Origin: Lamprocystis purpurea DSM 4197
GTDB lineage: Bacteria; Pseudomonadota; Gammaproteobacteria; Chromatiales; Chromatiaceae
Direction of reading: 5' to 3'
Assembly: GCF_000379525.1 (NCBI RefSeq)
Contig: NZ_KB902474.1
Coordinates: forward strand, 129,573-193,572
Length of the DNA: 64,000 nt
Of this stretch, positions 1 through 7,800 are shown piece by piece (the first letter of the stretch is position 1; each line of letters begins with the position of its first letter). Both the position numbers and the translations under genes were made by a program. The notes under the pieces were generated by a model, which was not told the origin of the DNA, searched no databases, and was given only the letters and a program-made list of their open reading frames with translations.

Positions 1-1627
1 TTGGAAGGAGCAGCAGTATCCCAACCCCAAGTCCGGCACCCACCCGGTGGGCGAGAAGCAGCCGAACCCCTGGGGCCTCTACGATATGTTGGGCAATGTC
101 AGGGAGTGGGTCGAAGACCATTGGCACGCCGACTATTCCGGTGCGCCGACCGATGGTTCGGCGTGGCTTGCTGCCACTGGCGCGAGCCGGGTTATCCGCA
201 GCGGTGCCTCGGACGACCGCGCGCGCAACTGCCGTTGCGCCTTCCGCCAAAGGTTCGCGCCCGCTGTCCGTTTCGACTTCCTCGGCTTCCGTTGCGCCCG
301 AGTTCAGGTTTGTGAGCCAGGCGGGCCGGCAGGGGCCGGAGGCAGCGGAGCGCCCGGATCGGGTGCTGCCCGGCCCGCGGAGCGGAACAGGCCGGGCGGC
401 ACCCGATCCGGTCGCGGAGCGGACTTTGGCAGGTCGGAGCCTTTGCGCCTGGACAGCGCCGCGCCTGCGGCGGTGACGCTGCCCGATGCCCCCGCGGTCG
501 AGGTGCGCACCGAGCGCGCCATCCTCACCCTGCGCCGGACCACGCGCCCCGCCTGGGCCAGTGCCATGGGCCGTGACCGCTACGGCCTGTGGGCCGAGAT
601 CGCCATTGAGCCCGACACGGGCGGCGGCCAGCCGGTCATCCAGCGCCTGCGCTGGTGCCCGCCGGGGCGCTTTCTCATGGGGTCGCCGGACGACGAGCCG
701 GGCCGTTTGAGCTGGGAAGGTCCGCGCCATCCGGTGACGCTGGGCGCGGGCTATTGGCTCTTCGATACCCCCTGCACCCAGGCCCTGTGGGCGGCGCTGA
801 TGGGCGAGAATCCAAGCACCTTCAAGACGCCGGACCGGCCGGTCGATGGGGTGAGTTGGGACGAGGCACAAAGCTTCGTCGCCGCGCTGAATCGGCGTCT
901 TGCCGGCGCTGACGCCGCCGACGCGCGCTTCGTGCTGCCGAGCGAGTCGCAATGGGAATACGCCTGTCGTGCCGGCAGCGAGTCCGCACTCTATACCGGC
1001 CCGATCACGATCCTGGGCGAGGCCAATGCCCCGGCGCTGGACCCGATCGCCTGGTACGGCGGCAACAGCAATGTCGGGTTTGAACTGGATAGCGGGCTTG
1101 AGCTGTCGTGGCTGAAGGATTTGCAATACCCTGTGGGCACCGCCGGAAGTCATCCGGTCAAAGGCAAACTGCCCAATGACTGGGGTTTTTACGACATGCT
1201 CGGCAACGTTTTTGAATGGATGCAAGATGCCTGGCATGACGGGTACGATGGCGCACCGTCAGATGGTTCTGCTTGGCCCTCCGATGCCGATGCCGATGCC
1301 GATGCCGATGCCGATGCCGATGCCGATGCCGCTGGCGCGGACCGGGTGGTCCGCGGCGGTTCCTGGGACGGCTACGCGCGCTACTGCCGTTGCGCCGCCC
1401 GCAACGGGAACGCGCCCGGCAGCCGTAACTACGACCTCGGCTTCCGTTGCGCCCGAGTTCAGGTCAGTGAGTCGGTCGGGCCGGCCGCGGAGCGCGCCGG
1501 ACCTGCCGCTGCCCGGCCCGCGGTAGCGGATCAGGCCGGGCGGCGGCAGGTCCGGCGTGCGGAGCCGGAGCAGGCGGGGCTGTGGGGTCGGCTGAAAGGT
1601 TTCTTTGGCGGATCGGGATCCCCGTAG
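1..1627 (+). CDS. Tandem FGE/SUMF1-fold (formylglycine-generating-enzyme-like) protein, 5' end outside window
   Basis: The reading frame is open at the left edge (codons start at base 2) and stops at 1625-1627. About 100 residues of a first FGE-sulfatase (SUMF1) domain are followed by a Gly/Pro/Arg-rich linker and a complete second domain at roughly residues 213-487. Family marks are MGSPDDE, VSWDEA, LPSESQWEYACRAG, YDMLGN and the ending LGFRCARVQ, which occurs once per domain. The two catalytic cysteines of true FGE are not in their usual context, so a sulfatase-activating role is unlikely. The C-type-lectin-like fold more probably binds a ligand. A run of eight Asp-Ala pairs sits in a loop of domain 2. 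Both domains end in a segment that varies like a DGR variable region. The tail is basic and ends in LKGFFGG. No signal peptide can be judged because the start is missing. Confidence 0.85.
   Translation, partial: WKEQQYPNPKSGTHPVGEKQPNPWGLYDMLGNVREWVEDHWHADYSGAPTDGSAWLAATGASRVIRSGASDDRARNCRCAFRQRFAPAVRFDFLGFRCARVQVCEPGGPAGAGGSGAPGSGAARPAERNRPGGTRSGRGADFGRSEPLRLDSAAPAAVTLPDAPAVEVRTERAILTLRRTTRPAWASAMGRDRYGLWAEIAIEPDTGGGQPVIQRLRWCPPGRFLMGSPDDEPGRLSWEGPRHPVTLGAGYWLFDTPCTQALWAALMGENPSTFKTPDRPVDGVSWDEAQSFVAALNRRLAGADAADARFVLPSESQWEYACRAGSESALYTGPITILGEANAPALDPIAWYGGNSNVGFELDSGLELSWLKDLQYPVGTAGSHPVKGKLPNDWGFYDMLGNVFEWMQDAWHDGYDGAPSDGSAWPSDADADADADADADADAAGADRVVRGGSWDGYARYCRCAARNGNAPGSRNYDLGFRCARVQVSESVGPAAERAGPAAARPAVADQAGRRQVRRAEPEQAGLWGRLKGFFGGSGSP
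179..307 (+). other. Candidate DGR variable region 1 (C-terminal module of FGE domain 1)
   Basis: Forty-three codons from GGC GCG to GTT CAG align without gaps to the same segment at 1334-1462 and 2856-2984. Bases 212-280 hold the variable codons, nearly all of the form NNC, with the third base constant as expected if a template codon AAC had its adenines randomised. Flanking codons (TGC CGT TGC GCC inside; GGC TTC CGT TGC GCC CGA GTT CAG at the end) are identical in all three. This copy has also diverged at a few codons that adenine mutagenesis does not explain (for example GCC TCG where the others have TCC TGG). Confidence 0.55.
355..410 (+). repeat. Imperfect 21-bp inverted repeat downstream of variable region 1
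   Basis: Arms 355-375 and 390-410 pair with a single mismatch around a 14-base loop. The hairpin lies inside the coding sequence, 47 bases after the end of the variable module. A hairpin of the same sequence type follows variable region 2. Hairpins or cruciforms just downstream of the variable region are part of the target site in the Bordetella phage DGR; that role here is inference. A GC-rich dispersed repeat that entered the linker is the alternative. Confidence 0.6.
1283..1330 (+). repeat. Hexanucleotide tandem repeat (GATGCC)x8
   Basis: Eight perfect copies of GATGCC in frame encode eight Asp-Ala pairs in a surface loop of the second FGE domain. Because the unit is six bases, copy-number slippage changes loop length by two residues without breaking the frame. 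Confidence 0.95.
1334..1462 (+). other. Candidate DGR variable region 2 (C-terminal module of FGE domain 2)
   Basis: Variable codons occupy 1367-1435. This copy keeps AAC at three of the positions that vary (codons 24, 26 and 32), so it may be closest to a template in which those codons are AAC. The constant codons match the other two copies exactly on both sides. Confidence 0.6.
1496..1556 (+). repeat. Imperfect 23-bp inverted repeat downstream of variable region 2
   Basis: Arms 1496-1518 and 1534-1556 pair with one mismatch around a 15-base loop, 33 bases past the end of the module. The inner part (CCCGGCCCGCGG...AGGCCGGGCGGC) is shared with the hairpin at 355-410. Confidence 0.65.
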
Positions 1628-1776
1628 GGTCCGCTGCGCGGACCAATACCCTGCGCCCATCGGCAAGTCCCGTAGTTCGGGTTAGGCGCGCGTGCCTTGA
1701 CCCTGACAAACGAATACTGACCGTTGACGCGCGCCGTAACCCGACATCCCGGCTGCCGGCAATTCCATTTTGGGCG

Positions 1777-1874
1777 GCATCGCGCGGCCCTTGGTGGATG
1801 CGGCGCGCGCGACCGCCGTGCCGGGTCCCTGACACCGAGCGGCGCGCCTTATCCACCCTACAATGGAGCCGGTT
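1777..1874 (+). repeat. Dispersed ~98-bp repeat, copy 1 (inverted copy at 8965-9062)
   Basis: By eye the segment is over 90% identical to the reverse complement of 8965-9062. Both end in TTATCCACCCTACA. It lies in the 460-base gap 1628-2087. That gap also holds a short palindromic motif at 1621-1644 (TAGGGTCCGC...GCGGACC, also at 5994 and 6064) and a GTGCCTTTGTG repeat near 1965. No gene is apparent in the gap. Confidence 0.7.
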
Positions 1875-2087
1875 TTTTTCAACGCGATACGTCGGTCGCG
1901 CAAACCACCCGCGCGGCGATCGACCCGAAGCGTTCAATCATCGATCGTTCCTGGTGTTCTTTGTGCCTTTGTGCCTTTGTGAGAGTCATTTCCGGATTCA
2001 AGTTTATTGGCTGACCCGATGGGTCATCTGAATCCCCCGTACAGCGTTCCTGGCGCCTCGTCGTGAGCAATTCCCGGACTTAACTTA

Positions 2088-2993
2088 ATGCTGCCCACCG
2101 CCCCGCCGCGCTCCATCGACCCCTCCCGACACCCCTTGGTCAAGGGCGCCGCGCCCGCCTGGGCCAGCGCCTGGGGAGAGGACCGCTTCGGCGTCTTTGC
2201 CGCCTTCAGCCTCGGCGACCTGGTGCAGCGCCTGCGCTGGATCCCGGCCGGAGTCTTCCGCATGGGCTCGCCGGAGGATGAGCCGGGCCGCGACAGCGAT
2301 GAGGGTCCGCAGCATGTCGTGCAGATCGGGCGCGGCTTCTGGCTGTTCGATACCCCGTGCACCCAGGCGCTCTGGGTACGGATCATGGGCGAGAACCCCA
2401 GCCGCTTCCAAAGCCCGGATCGGCCGGTGGAGCGGGTGAGTTGGGACGACGTGCAGCGCTTTCTCGAGCGGATCGAGGTCGAGGTCCCGGGGCTGGGCCT
2501 GAGCCTGCCGACCGAAGCGCAATGGGAACATGCCTGCCGGGCGGGGAACGGGACGGCACTCTACCAGGGACCGATTGAGATCCTGGGCAAGAACAATGCG
2601 CCGACGCTCGACCTCATCGCCTGGTATGGCGGCAACAGCGGGGTGGGGTTCGAGTTGGCGGATGGGTACAACTCCGCGACTTGGCCCGAGATGCAGTATC
2701 CCAATCCCACGTCCGGCAGCCACCCGGTGGCCGGTAAGGAACCGAACCCCTGGGGTCTTTACGACATGCTCGGCAATGTCTGGGAATGGTGCGCCGATGG
2801 CAAACGCACCTATGACGCGCGGTGGGAGCAGGATCCGGTCGGTCCGCTCGACGCTGGCGCGAGCCGGGTGGTCCGCGGCGGTTCCTGGTACGACGTCGCG
2901 CGCTACTGCCGTTGCGCCTTCCGCGGCAGGTACGCGCCGGCTATCCGTAACCTCCCCCTGGGCTTCCGTTGCGCCCGAGTTCAGGAATCGTGA
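2088..2993 (+). CDS. Single-domain FGE/SUMF1-fold protein with variable C-terminus
   Basis: A 301-aa protein made of one FGE-sulfatase domain (residues about 50-300) after a short N-terminal segment. It shares MGSPEDE, VSWDDV, LPTEAQWEHACRAG, YDMLGNVWEW, RVVRGGSWY and LGFRCARVQ with the preceding gene, so the two are paralogues. The catalytic cysteine pair of real formylglycine-generating enzymes is not seen in its usual place, so ligand binding rather than catalysis is the likelier role. There is no signal peptide. The last 40 residues form the third candidate variable region. The ATG at 2088 was chosen because the domain follows closely, but no strong ribosome-binding site precedes it. It shares strand with the upstream gene but is separated from it by 460 bases of repeats, so it is probably transcribed separately. 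Confidence 0.85.
   Translation: MLPTAPPRSIDPSRHPLVKGAAPAWASAWGEDRFGVFAAFSLGDLVQRLRWIPAGVFRMGSPEDEPGRDSDEGPQHVVQIGRGFWLFDTPCTQALWVRIMGENPSRFQSPDRPVERVSWDDVQRFLERIEVEVPGLGLSLPTEAQWEHACRAGNGTALYQGPIEILGKNNAPTLDLIAWYGGNSGVGFELADGYNSATWPEMQYPNPTSGSHPVAGKEPNPWGLYDMLGNVWEWCADGKRTYDARWEQDPVGPLDAGASRVVRGGSWYDVARYCRCAFRGRYAPAIRNLPLGFRCARVQES
2856..2984 (+). other. Candidate DGR variable region 3
   Basis: Variable codons occupy 2889-2957 (TAC GAC GTC ... TAC ... TTC ... TAC ... ATC ... AAC CTC CCC), again almost all ending in C. Constant codons match the copies at 179 and 1334. The gene stops three codons after the conserved end. Confidence 0.6.
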
Positions 2994-3218
2994 AGGCGGG
3001 CCGGCCTGGTGCGGGTCCCTGGGCGCCGAAAAAGACCAGATTTCACGTCAAGACGCCAATTTTTTCAATGTTTTATCTTCGTGCTTTGACCATCGTTCCG
3101 GCCGCAAGAAAACCGGAGGTCGAGGCTTTAGCCGGTGGATCTCGCGTTTGGGCTGCGCTCGTCCGGCTAACGGCCATGGTCAGGAACATCAAGCCACCCC
3201 GGAAGATGAAAGTCCCTC

Positions 3219-3316
3219 GTGGGAGCGGCGTCCCGCCGCGATGCGGTGCCGCGGTGACCGCGAACGCTGCGGCTGTGCGCCCGGCCCCATCGCGGCGGGA
3301 CGCCGCTCCCACGGGG
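3219..3316. repeat. ~98-bp palindromic dispersed repeat, copy A
   Basis: The ends GTGGGAGCGGCGTCCCGCCG and CGGCGGGACGCCGCTCCCAC form a long inverted repeat around a variable centre. Related copies lie at 4157-4255 and at the right edge (from about 63899). Similarity extends outward on both sides (GGAACATCAA... upstream; GCGACTTTCACGGTAAAGCC downstream), suggesting a larger mobile unit of about 200 bases. The whole gap 2994-3520 contains this element plus a CGCCTTAGCGTCTTGGCGTG repeat near 3462. No gene is supported there. Confidence 0.8.
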
Positions 3317-3520
3317 TCGCCACGCGACTTTCACGGTAAAGCCTCGACCTCCAGTGCGGGAGGCCCGGTCGTCGGCCGGAACGATGATCAAGACCTCTCT
3401 GCGTTTGGCGACTCGCCCGATGGGTGATCTGGAGGTCTCGCACATCCCTCTATTTTTCTTGGCGCCTTAGCGTCTTGGCGTGAGTAACTACCGGATTTAG
3501 AGTGAGAGACCCGCCCAACG

Positions 3521-4009
3521 CTACATCGCCAAATCCAAATCCTCCTGCACCTTGGCGACGCCGGCCAGCGCGCATTCCTCATCGGTTTCGCCGGCCGGTG
3601 CGCCGCTGACGCCCACCCCGCCGGCCAGGGCCGATCCGCCGACCAGGATCGGCACGCCGCCGGCGGACATCACCAAGCCGTCGATGCGGCCGATGGGGCT
3701 GTTGGCGCGGTCCTTCATGGCGGAGGTGGCGGCGTTGAAGTTGACCGCGGTGCGGGCCTTCTGCTCACTGATCGGCACCGTGATGGGTGCGGCGATGGTG
3801 TCGCGCAGCGTGACCTGCACCGTGCCGTCGCGATCCACCACGGTGACGCCGATCTGTATGCCTTTCTCGCGGCAGGCGGCGATGCTGCCCTGGGCGATCT
3901 TGAGCGCGGTATCCAGCGACAGGCGTTTGACCTGGATCACCATGGGCTCCGCGGCCAGGGCGGGGGTGCAGACGGCGATCAGGGCAAGCGGAATCAGCTT
4001 CTTGAACAT
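3521..4009 (-). CDS. GlcG/HbpS-like haem-degrading-family protein, exported
   Basis: A 162-aa protein with a cleavable signal peptide (MFKKLIPLALIAVCTPALA, cut after ALA). The mature part is a GlcG/HbpS (PF03928) domain, recognised from LSLDTALKIAQGSIAACREKG, VTVVDRDG and the glycine-rich GGVPILVGG...GGVGVSGAPAGETDEECA that closes the fold. Members bind haem or small molecules. A periplasmic location follows from the signal peptide. A GAGGAG-like Shine-Dalgarno sits just upstream of the ATG at 4009 (minus strand). It stands alone between repeat-filled gaps; the precise ligand cannot be told from sequence. Confidence 0.85.
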   Translation of the reverse strand: MFKKLIPLALIAVCTPALAAEPMVIQVKRLSLDTALKIAQGSIAACREKGIQIGVTVVDRDGTVQVTLRDTIAAPITVPISEQKARTAVNFNAATSAMKDRANSPIGRIDGLVMSAGGVPILVGGSALAGGVGVSGAPAGETDEECALAGVAKVQEDLDLAM

Positions 4010-4095
4010 GGGGTGCTCCTCGGGTGACGGGGTATGACAACGATTGTATTCGTTGTTTAACTTAGGTGATTTCCAGGAAAGGATCTACCGCCGTT

Positions 4096-4119
4096 TAGGG
4101 GCGACTAAAGTCGCCCCTA
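4096..4119. terminator. Hairpin, possible terminator for ispG
   Basis: TAGGGGCGACT and AGTCGCCCCTA form an 11-bp perfect stem with a two-base loop in the gap between ispG and the GlcG-like gene. There is no clear T-run, so it may be a dispersed repeat acting as an mRNA end rather than a classic intrinsic terminator. Confidence 0.4.
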
Positions 4120-4156
4120 TAGTCGCCGTTTAACGTCAACGTCAGCCCGTGACCTT

Positions 4157-4255
4157 GTGGGAGCGGCGTCCCGCCGCGATGCGGTGCTGCGGTGATCTCT
4201 AAGGCTTGCGGCTCCGCGGCCGGCCCCGTCGCGGCGGGACGCCGCTCCCACGGGG
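4157..4255. repeat. ~98-bp palindromic dispersed repeat, copy B
   Basis: Same terminal arms as at 3219-3316 with a different centre (GATCTCTAAGGCTTGCGG). The right flank GGTCGCTACGCGACTG continues the similarity to copy A. The gap 4010-4337 holds only this repeat and the hairpin at 4096. Confidence 0.8.
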
Positions 4256-4337
4256 TCGCTACGCGACTGTTGCGGTTAAGCCTTGACCCGCGGTCGTCTT
4301 GCGGCCGGAATGACGATCAGTGCCGCAACAGGCTCAC

Positions 4338-5576
4338 TCAGCCATAGTGCCGCTCGACATAGTCATCCACCATCCGCTTGAATTGCGCGGTGATATCGTC
4401 GCCCTTGAGGGTCGCGACTTTCTCGCCGTCGACGAAGACGGGCGCCGACGGGCGCTCGCCGTTGCCCGGCAGGCTGATGCCGATGTTGGCGTGTTTGCTC
4501 TCGCCGGGGCCGTTCACCACGCAGCCCATCACCGCGACCTGGAGCGTTTCCACCCCCGGATAGCGGGAACGCCAGTGCGGCATCTGTTCGCGCAGGTAGC
4601 CCTGGATGTCCTGGGCCAGGTGCTGGAAGGTGTCGCTGGTGGTGCGTCCGCAGCCGGGGCAGGCGGTGACCATGGGGGCGAAGGAGCGCAGGCCCATGGT
4701 CTGGAGGATTTCCTGCGCCACCTGCACCTCGCGGGTGCGCGCCTCCCCCGGCGCCGGGGTGAGCGAGACGCGGATGGTGTCGCCGATGCCTTCCTGCAAC
4801 AGCACGGCCAGGGCCGCGGTGGAGGCGACGATTCCCTTGGAGCCCATCCCGGCCTCGGTCAATCCCAGATGCAGGGCGTGGTCCGAACGGGCGGCCAGCA
4901 TGCGGTAGACGGCGATCAGATCCTGCACGCCGCTCATCTTGCAGGACAGGATGACGTGGTCCTTGGGCAGGCCCAGCTCCACGGCGCGCGCGGCATTGGC
5001 GACCGCGGATTCCACCATGGCCTCGTGCATCACGCGCTCGGCCGATAGGGGAGCGGCGCTGCGGGCATTTTCATCCATCATGCGCACGATCAGATCCTGA
5101 TCCAGGCTGCCCCAGTTGACGCCGATGCGCACCGGCCGGTCATAGCGGCAGGCGATCTCGATCATGGTGGCGAACTGGCTGTCGCGCGTCGCGCCGCTGC
5201 CCACGTTGCCGGGGTTGATGCGGTATTTGGCCAGGGCCTGGGCGCAGTCCGGATAGTCGGTGAGCAAGCGGTGGCCGTTGAAATGGAAGTCGCCGATCAG
5301 CGGCACGTTGCAGCCCTGGGCGTCCAGCGTGCTGCGGATTTGCGCCACCGCGCGGGCGGCGGACTCGGTATTGACCGTGATGCGGACCAATTCGGAGCCG
5401 GCCTCCGCCAGTTCCGCCACCTGGCGCACCGTGGCCGCGACGTCGGCGGTGTCGGTGTTGGTCATGGACTGGACGACGATGGGCGCGCCGCCGCCCGCGG
5501 TCACCGGCCCGATGCGCACCGGAACCGTGACACGGCGCTGGATCGGGGATTGGATGGAGGAGGGGACTGAACTCAT
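4338..5576 (-). CDS. ispG: 4-hydroxy-3-methylbut-2-enyl-diphosphate synthase
   Basis: A 412-aa IspG/GcpE, the penultimate enzyme of the MEP isoprenoid pathway, which reductively opens the cyclic MEcPP with a [4Fe-4S] cluster. Diagnostic features are [21 protein letters not shown] at the N-terminus, the cluster cysteines in [12 protein letters not shown] (about residue 300) and CVVNGPGE (about 355), and the C-terminal [17 protein letters not shown]. The frame stays open 46 codons further upstream into tandem repeats. I chose the ATG at 5576 because GAGGT lies just before it and the family begins at about this point. It is monocistronic; the neighbouring gaps are repeats. Confidence 0.95.
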   Translation of the reverse strand: MSSVPSSIQSPIQRRVTVPVRIGPVTAGGGAPIVVQSMTNTDTADVAATVRQVAELAEAGSELVRITVNTESAARAVAQIRSTLDAQGCNVPLIGDFHFNGHRLLTDYPDCAQALAKYRINPGNVGSGATRDSQFATMIEIACRYDRPVRIGVNWGSLDQDLIVRMMDENARSAAPLSAERVMHEAMVESAVANAARAVELGLPKDHVILSCKMSGVQDLIAVYRMLAARSDHALHLGLTEAGMGSKGIVASTAALAVLLQEGIGDTIRVSLTPAPGEARTREVQVAQEILQTMGLRSFAPMVTACPGCGRTTSDTFQHLAQDIQGYLREQMPHWRSRYPGVETLQVAVMGCVVNGPGESKHANIGISLPGNGERPSAPVFVDGEKVATLKGDDITAQFKRMVDDYVERHYG

Positions 5577-5658
5577 GCTGACCTCGCCGCTGTTGCGGCA
5601 CGATTTCTTGAATGAAAACCTGAGCTGATCGCGTGTCCTGGTAGGGCGTTTCGTCTTA

Positions 5659-5907
5659 TCTTGCGGGTCCGTGCTCGCTGCGAGGTACCATCCGTGGCGA
5701 CTTCCTTCCGGCATCCTGCCGGAATGACGGTTGAGCGATCCCGCTCATCTTGCAGGTCCGTGCTTGCTGCGAGGTACCGTCCATGGCGCTGGATTCCGGC
5801 ATCCTGCCGGAATAACGGTTGAGCGATCCTGCTCATCTTGCAGGTCCGTGCTCGCTGCGAGGTACCATCCGTGGCGACTTCCTTCCGGCATCCTGCCGGA
5901 ATGACGC
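5659..5907. repeat. Three tandem ~88-bp repeats with internal hairpin
   Basis: Units start near 5659, 5748 and 5836. Each reads TCTTGC(A/G)GGTCCGTGCT...GCGAGGTACC...TTCCGGCATCCTGCCGGAA and includes the inverted repeat TTCCGGCA-TCC-TGCCGGAA. They lie upstream of ispG and fill most of the gap 5577-6084, which contains no supported gene. Confidence 0.85.
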
Positions 5908-5956
5908 TGCACAGCACTTCCGCAGCAACCAGCATGGTGCCGTCTGCGAGGCTGAT

Positions 5957-6085
5957 GGTGGATGCGCTGCGCTTATCCACCCTACAAAATCCCCGTAGGG
6001 TCCGCTATGCGGACCGAACCGCTATGCGGACCGAACCGCTGGGTTGGCGGCGAGGTCCTTGGTCGTTGGTCCGCGCAGCGGACCC
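5957..6085. repeat. Cluster of short palindromic repeats (TAGGGTCCGC-type)
   Basis: TAGGGTCCGCTATGCGGACC (from 5996), a second GCTATGCGGACCGAACC, and the inverted copy GGTCCGCGCAGCGGACCCTA near 6063 lie together after a CTTATCCACCCTACA end shared with the repeat at 1777. The same palindrome is found at 1625. The last copy runs into the 3' end of the Nudix gene. Confidence 0.65.
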
Positions 6086-6954
6086 TACGGCAACGGGGAC
6101 CGCAGCCCCTGGATGATCGCAATATAGTCCGGGTCCTCCTGGGCAATCACCCCGTGGCGAATCAGGAAGTCGATCACCACCAGGTTGCAGTTGAGCTTGA
6201 ACTCGTCGGTGTCGCGGACCAACCGGGCCACTTCCGCCGCCGGCATAAGGGTGAATGACTCGACCTCGCCGTCGGTGCAATGCGGTACGAAGGATTCCGG
6301 CAACTCCAGGTCATAGCAGTACATCAGATCCGGTTTCAGCCCCCGCGCCGCGTCACGGCAGTAGGTGATGGCGCTGACGGGTACGGCCTGATCCGCGATG
6401 GCGGTTGGAATCGCCGCCTCTTCATGACACTCCTTGCGCAGATTGTCCCGCAGGCTGACCCCGTAGGGCAGGCCGCCGGCGACCAGATTATCCAGATGCA
6501 GCGGCGAGACGCGTCGATTGGCCGACCGGCGCCCGACCCAGAGTTGGATCTGCTGCCCCGGATCGCCGCGCCCGGTGCGCACGAAGCCGTTCAGGTGCTG
6601 CCCGAAAGCCCGGACGCCGAACCAGGGTGCCGCCGCGCGGTCGATCAGACAACGTGCCTGATCGCGCCGGTTCGGGGTCACGGCATAGGGCTCGCCCTGC
6701 AGTGCCTCGATCAAGCCCGCCGCCACCAGGACCTCGACCATCTCCGCCAGGACCGCGGAGCGCGCCGCCATGCTGTCCGGTGCGCCGTACCAATCGACCC
6801 GTACATCATCGACCTGGAACTGCTCCGGCCAGCGCTTCAGGTGCGCCGCCAGGGTGCGCCGCACCGCGCCGACGCGCTCGCCCGCCAGCATCCAGGGTAG
6901 AAAATCGGCCGGGTTGCAGGCGTTGCAAGCCCGAATTTTATCAAGATAGCTCAT
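6085..6954 (-). CDS. DUF4743-type Nudix hydrolase
   Basis: A 289-aa protein with an N-terminal DUF4743-like region (residues 1-120) and a C-terminal Nudix domain. The Nudix box reads GGLPYGVSLRDNLRKECHEE at about residues 160-180, with the catalytic KECHEEA helix. This is the arrangement of the plant Nudix 20/24 and fungal thiamine-pyrophosphokinase-associated hydrolases, some of which hydrolyse damaged thiamine diphosphates. The substrate here is inferred only from the family. Its ATG overlaps the mazG stop by four bases (ATGA), so the two are translationally coupled and probably form a nucleotide/cofactor-cleaning pair. The 3' end runs to the edge of a dispersed repeat. Confidence 0.85.
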   Translation of the reverse strand: MSYLDKIRACNACNPADFLPWMLAGERVGAVRRTLAAHLKRWPEQFQVDDVRVDWYGAPDSMAARSAVLAEMVEVLVAAGLIEALQGEPYAVTPNRRDQARCLIDRAAAPWFGVRAFGQHLNGFVRTGRGDPGQQIQLWVGRRSANRRVSPLHLDNLVAGGLPYGVSLRDNLRKECHEEAAIPTAIADQAVPVSAITYCRDAARGLKPDLMYCYDLELPESFVPHCTDGEVESFTLMPAAEVARLVRDTDEFKLNCNLVVIDFLIRHGVIAQEDPDYIAIIQGLRSPLP

Positions 6955-7769
6955 GAATGTGCCTTGGCGTCATCCCATAGACGCTCCATCTCGGTGCGCA
7001 TCTGCGGTCCCGGCCGCGCGCCCTGCGCGGCCAGCCCCGCTTCGATGTGCGCGAAGCGCCGCTCGAAGCGATGGTTCGCGGCCCGCAGTGCCTGTTCGGC
7101 ATCGACTCCCAGATGGCGCGCCAGGTTGACGCAGGAGAACAGCAGGTCGCCGACTTCGTGTACTCGTTCAGTCGGATCCGTCTGTTCAGGGAGGGTCGCG
7201 TGACATTCGTCCAATTCCTCGCGAACCTTGTCGAAGACGCCGGCGATGGCGTCCCAGTCGAAGCCGACCGCGGCCGCCCGCCGCTGGAGTTTCTCCGCCC
7301 GCACCAGGGCCGGCAGCGCCGCCGCCACACCCGCCAGGACACTCTGTGCCGTGTCGGCGCGGTCGCCGCCTTGCGCCTGCGCCGCGCGTCCACGCTCCGC
7401 GGCCTTGGCCTGCTCCCAGTGGTGCCGCACCGCCGCCGCGTCGCTCAGCTCCGCATCGCCGAACACGTGCGGGTGGCGCCGGATCAGCTTGTCGCAGATG
7501 GCGCGAACCACATCGGGGAAGGCGAAGGCGCCTTGCTCCTGCGCCATACGCGCGTGAAAGACCACCTGCAACAGCAGGTCACCCAGTTCGTCGCGCAGAT
7601 CCTCCAGGGTGCCGCTCTCGATGGCCTCGGCGACCTCATAGGCTTCCTCCAGGGTGTAGGGCAGGATGGTGCTGAAGGTCTGCGCCAGATCCCAGGGGCA
7701 ACCGTCGGTCGGGTCGCGCAAGCGGGCCATGATGGCCAACAGAGTGTCGATGGAGGTCTGATCAGACAT
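6951..7769 (-). CDS. mazG: Nucleoside triphosphate pyrophosphohydrolase MazG
   Basis: A 272-aa MazG of normal length with the two-domain all-alpha NTP-PPase layout. The N-terminus IDTLLAIMARLRDPTDGCPWD is a family signature. The metal-binding EEAYEVAEAI...RDELGDLLLQ is visible at about residues 40-70, and a second EEL...EVGDLLFSCVNLAR lies in the C-terminal half. MazG hydrolyses all NTPs to NMP and pyrophosphate and modulates the stringent response. It is first in a two-gene minus-strand operon with the Nudix gene. Its upstream gap to the lipoprotein gene is about 80 bases and contains a G-rich heptamer array. Confidence 0.95.
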   Translation of the reverse strand: MSDQTSIDTLLAIMARLRDPTDGCPWDLAQTFSTILPYTLEEAYEVAEAIESGTLEDLRDELGDLLLQVVFHARMAQEQGAFAFPDVVRAICDKLIRRHPHVFGDAELSDAAAVRHHWEQAKAAERGRAAQAQGGDRADTAQSVLAGVAAALPALVRAEKLQRRAAAVGFDWDAIAGVFDKVREELDECHATLPEQTDPTERVHEVGDLLFSCVNLARHLGVDAEQALRAANHRFERRFAHIEAGLAAQGARPGPQMRTEMERLWDDAKAHS

Positions 7770-7800
7770 TGCATTCGATCCGGGTGGTGGCCGGTAATCT

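Noticed and set aside
1..3000. A DGR reverse transcriptase or template repeat next to the FGE genes
   Set aside because: I searched the visible frames in the window for RT motifs and for AAC-rich copies of the module and found none.
4320..5048. 242-aa plus-strand open frame opposite ispG
   Set aside because: Shadow of ispG in a GC-rich genome; no homology.
5577..5714. 46-codon N-terminal extension of ispG
   Set aside because: The extension reads through tandem repeat sequence and lacks a ribosome-binding site; GAGGT is correctly placed for the ATG at 5576.
5659..5907. Tandem units considered as a CRISPR array
   Set aside because: Units are contiguous with no spacers and are 88 bases long.
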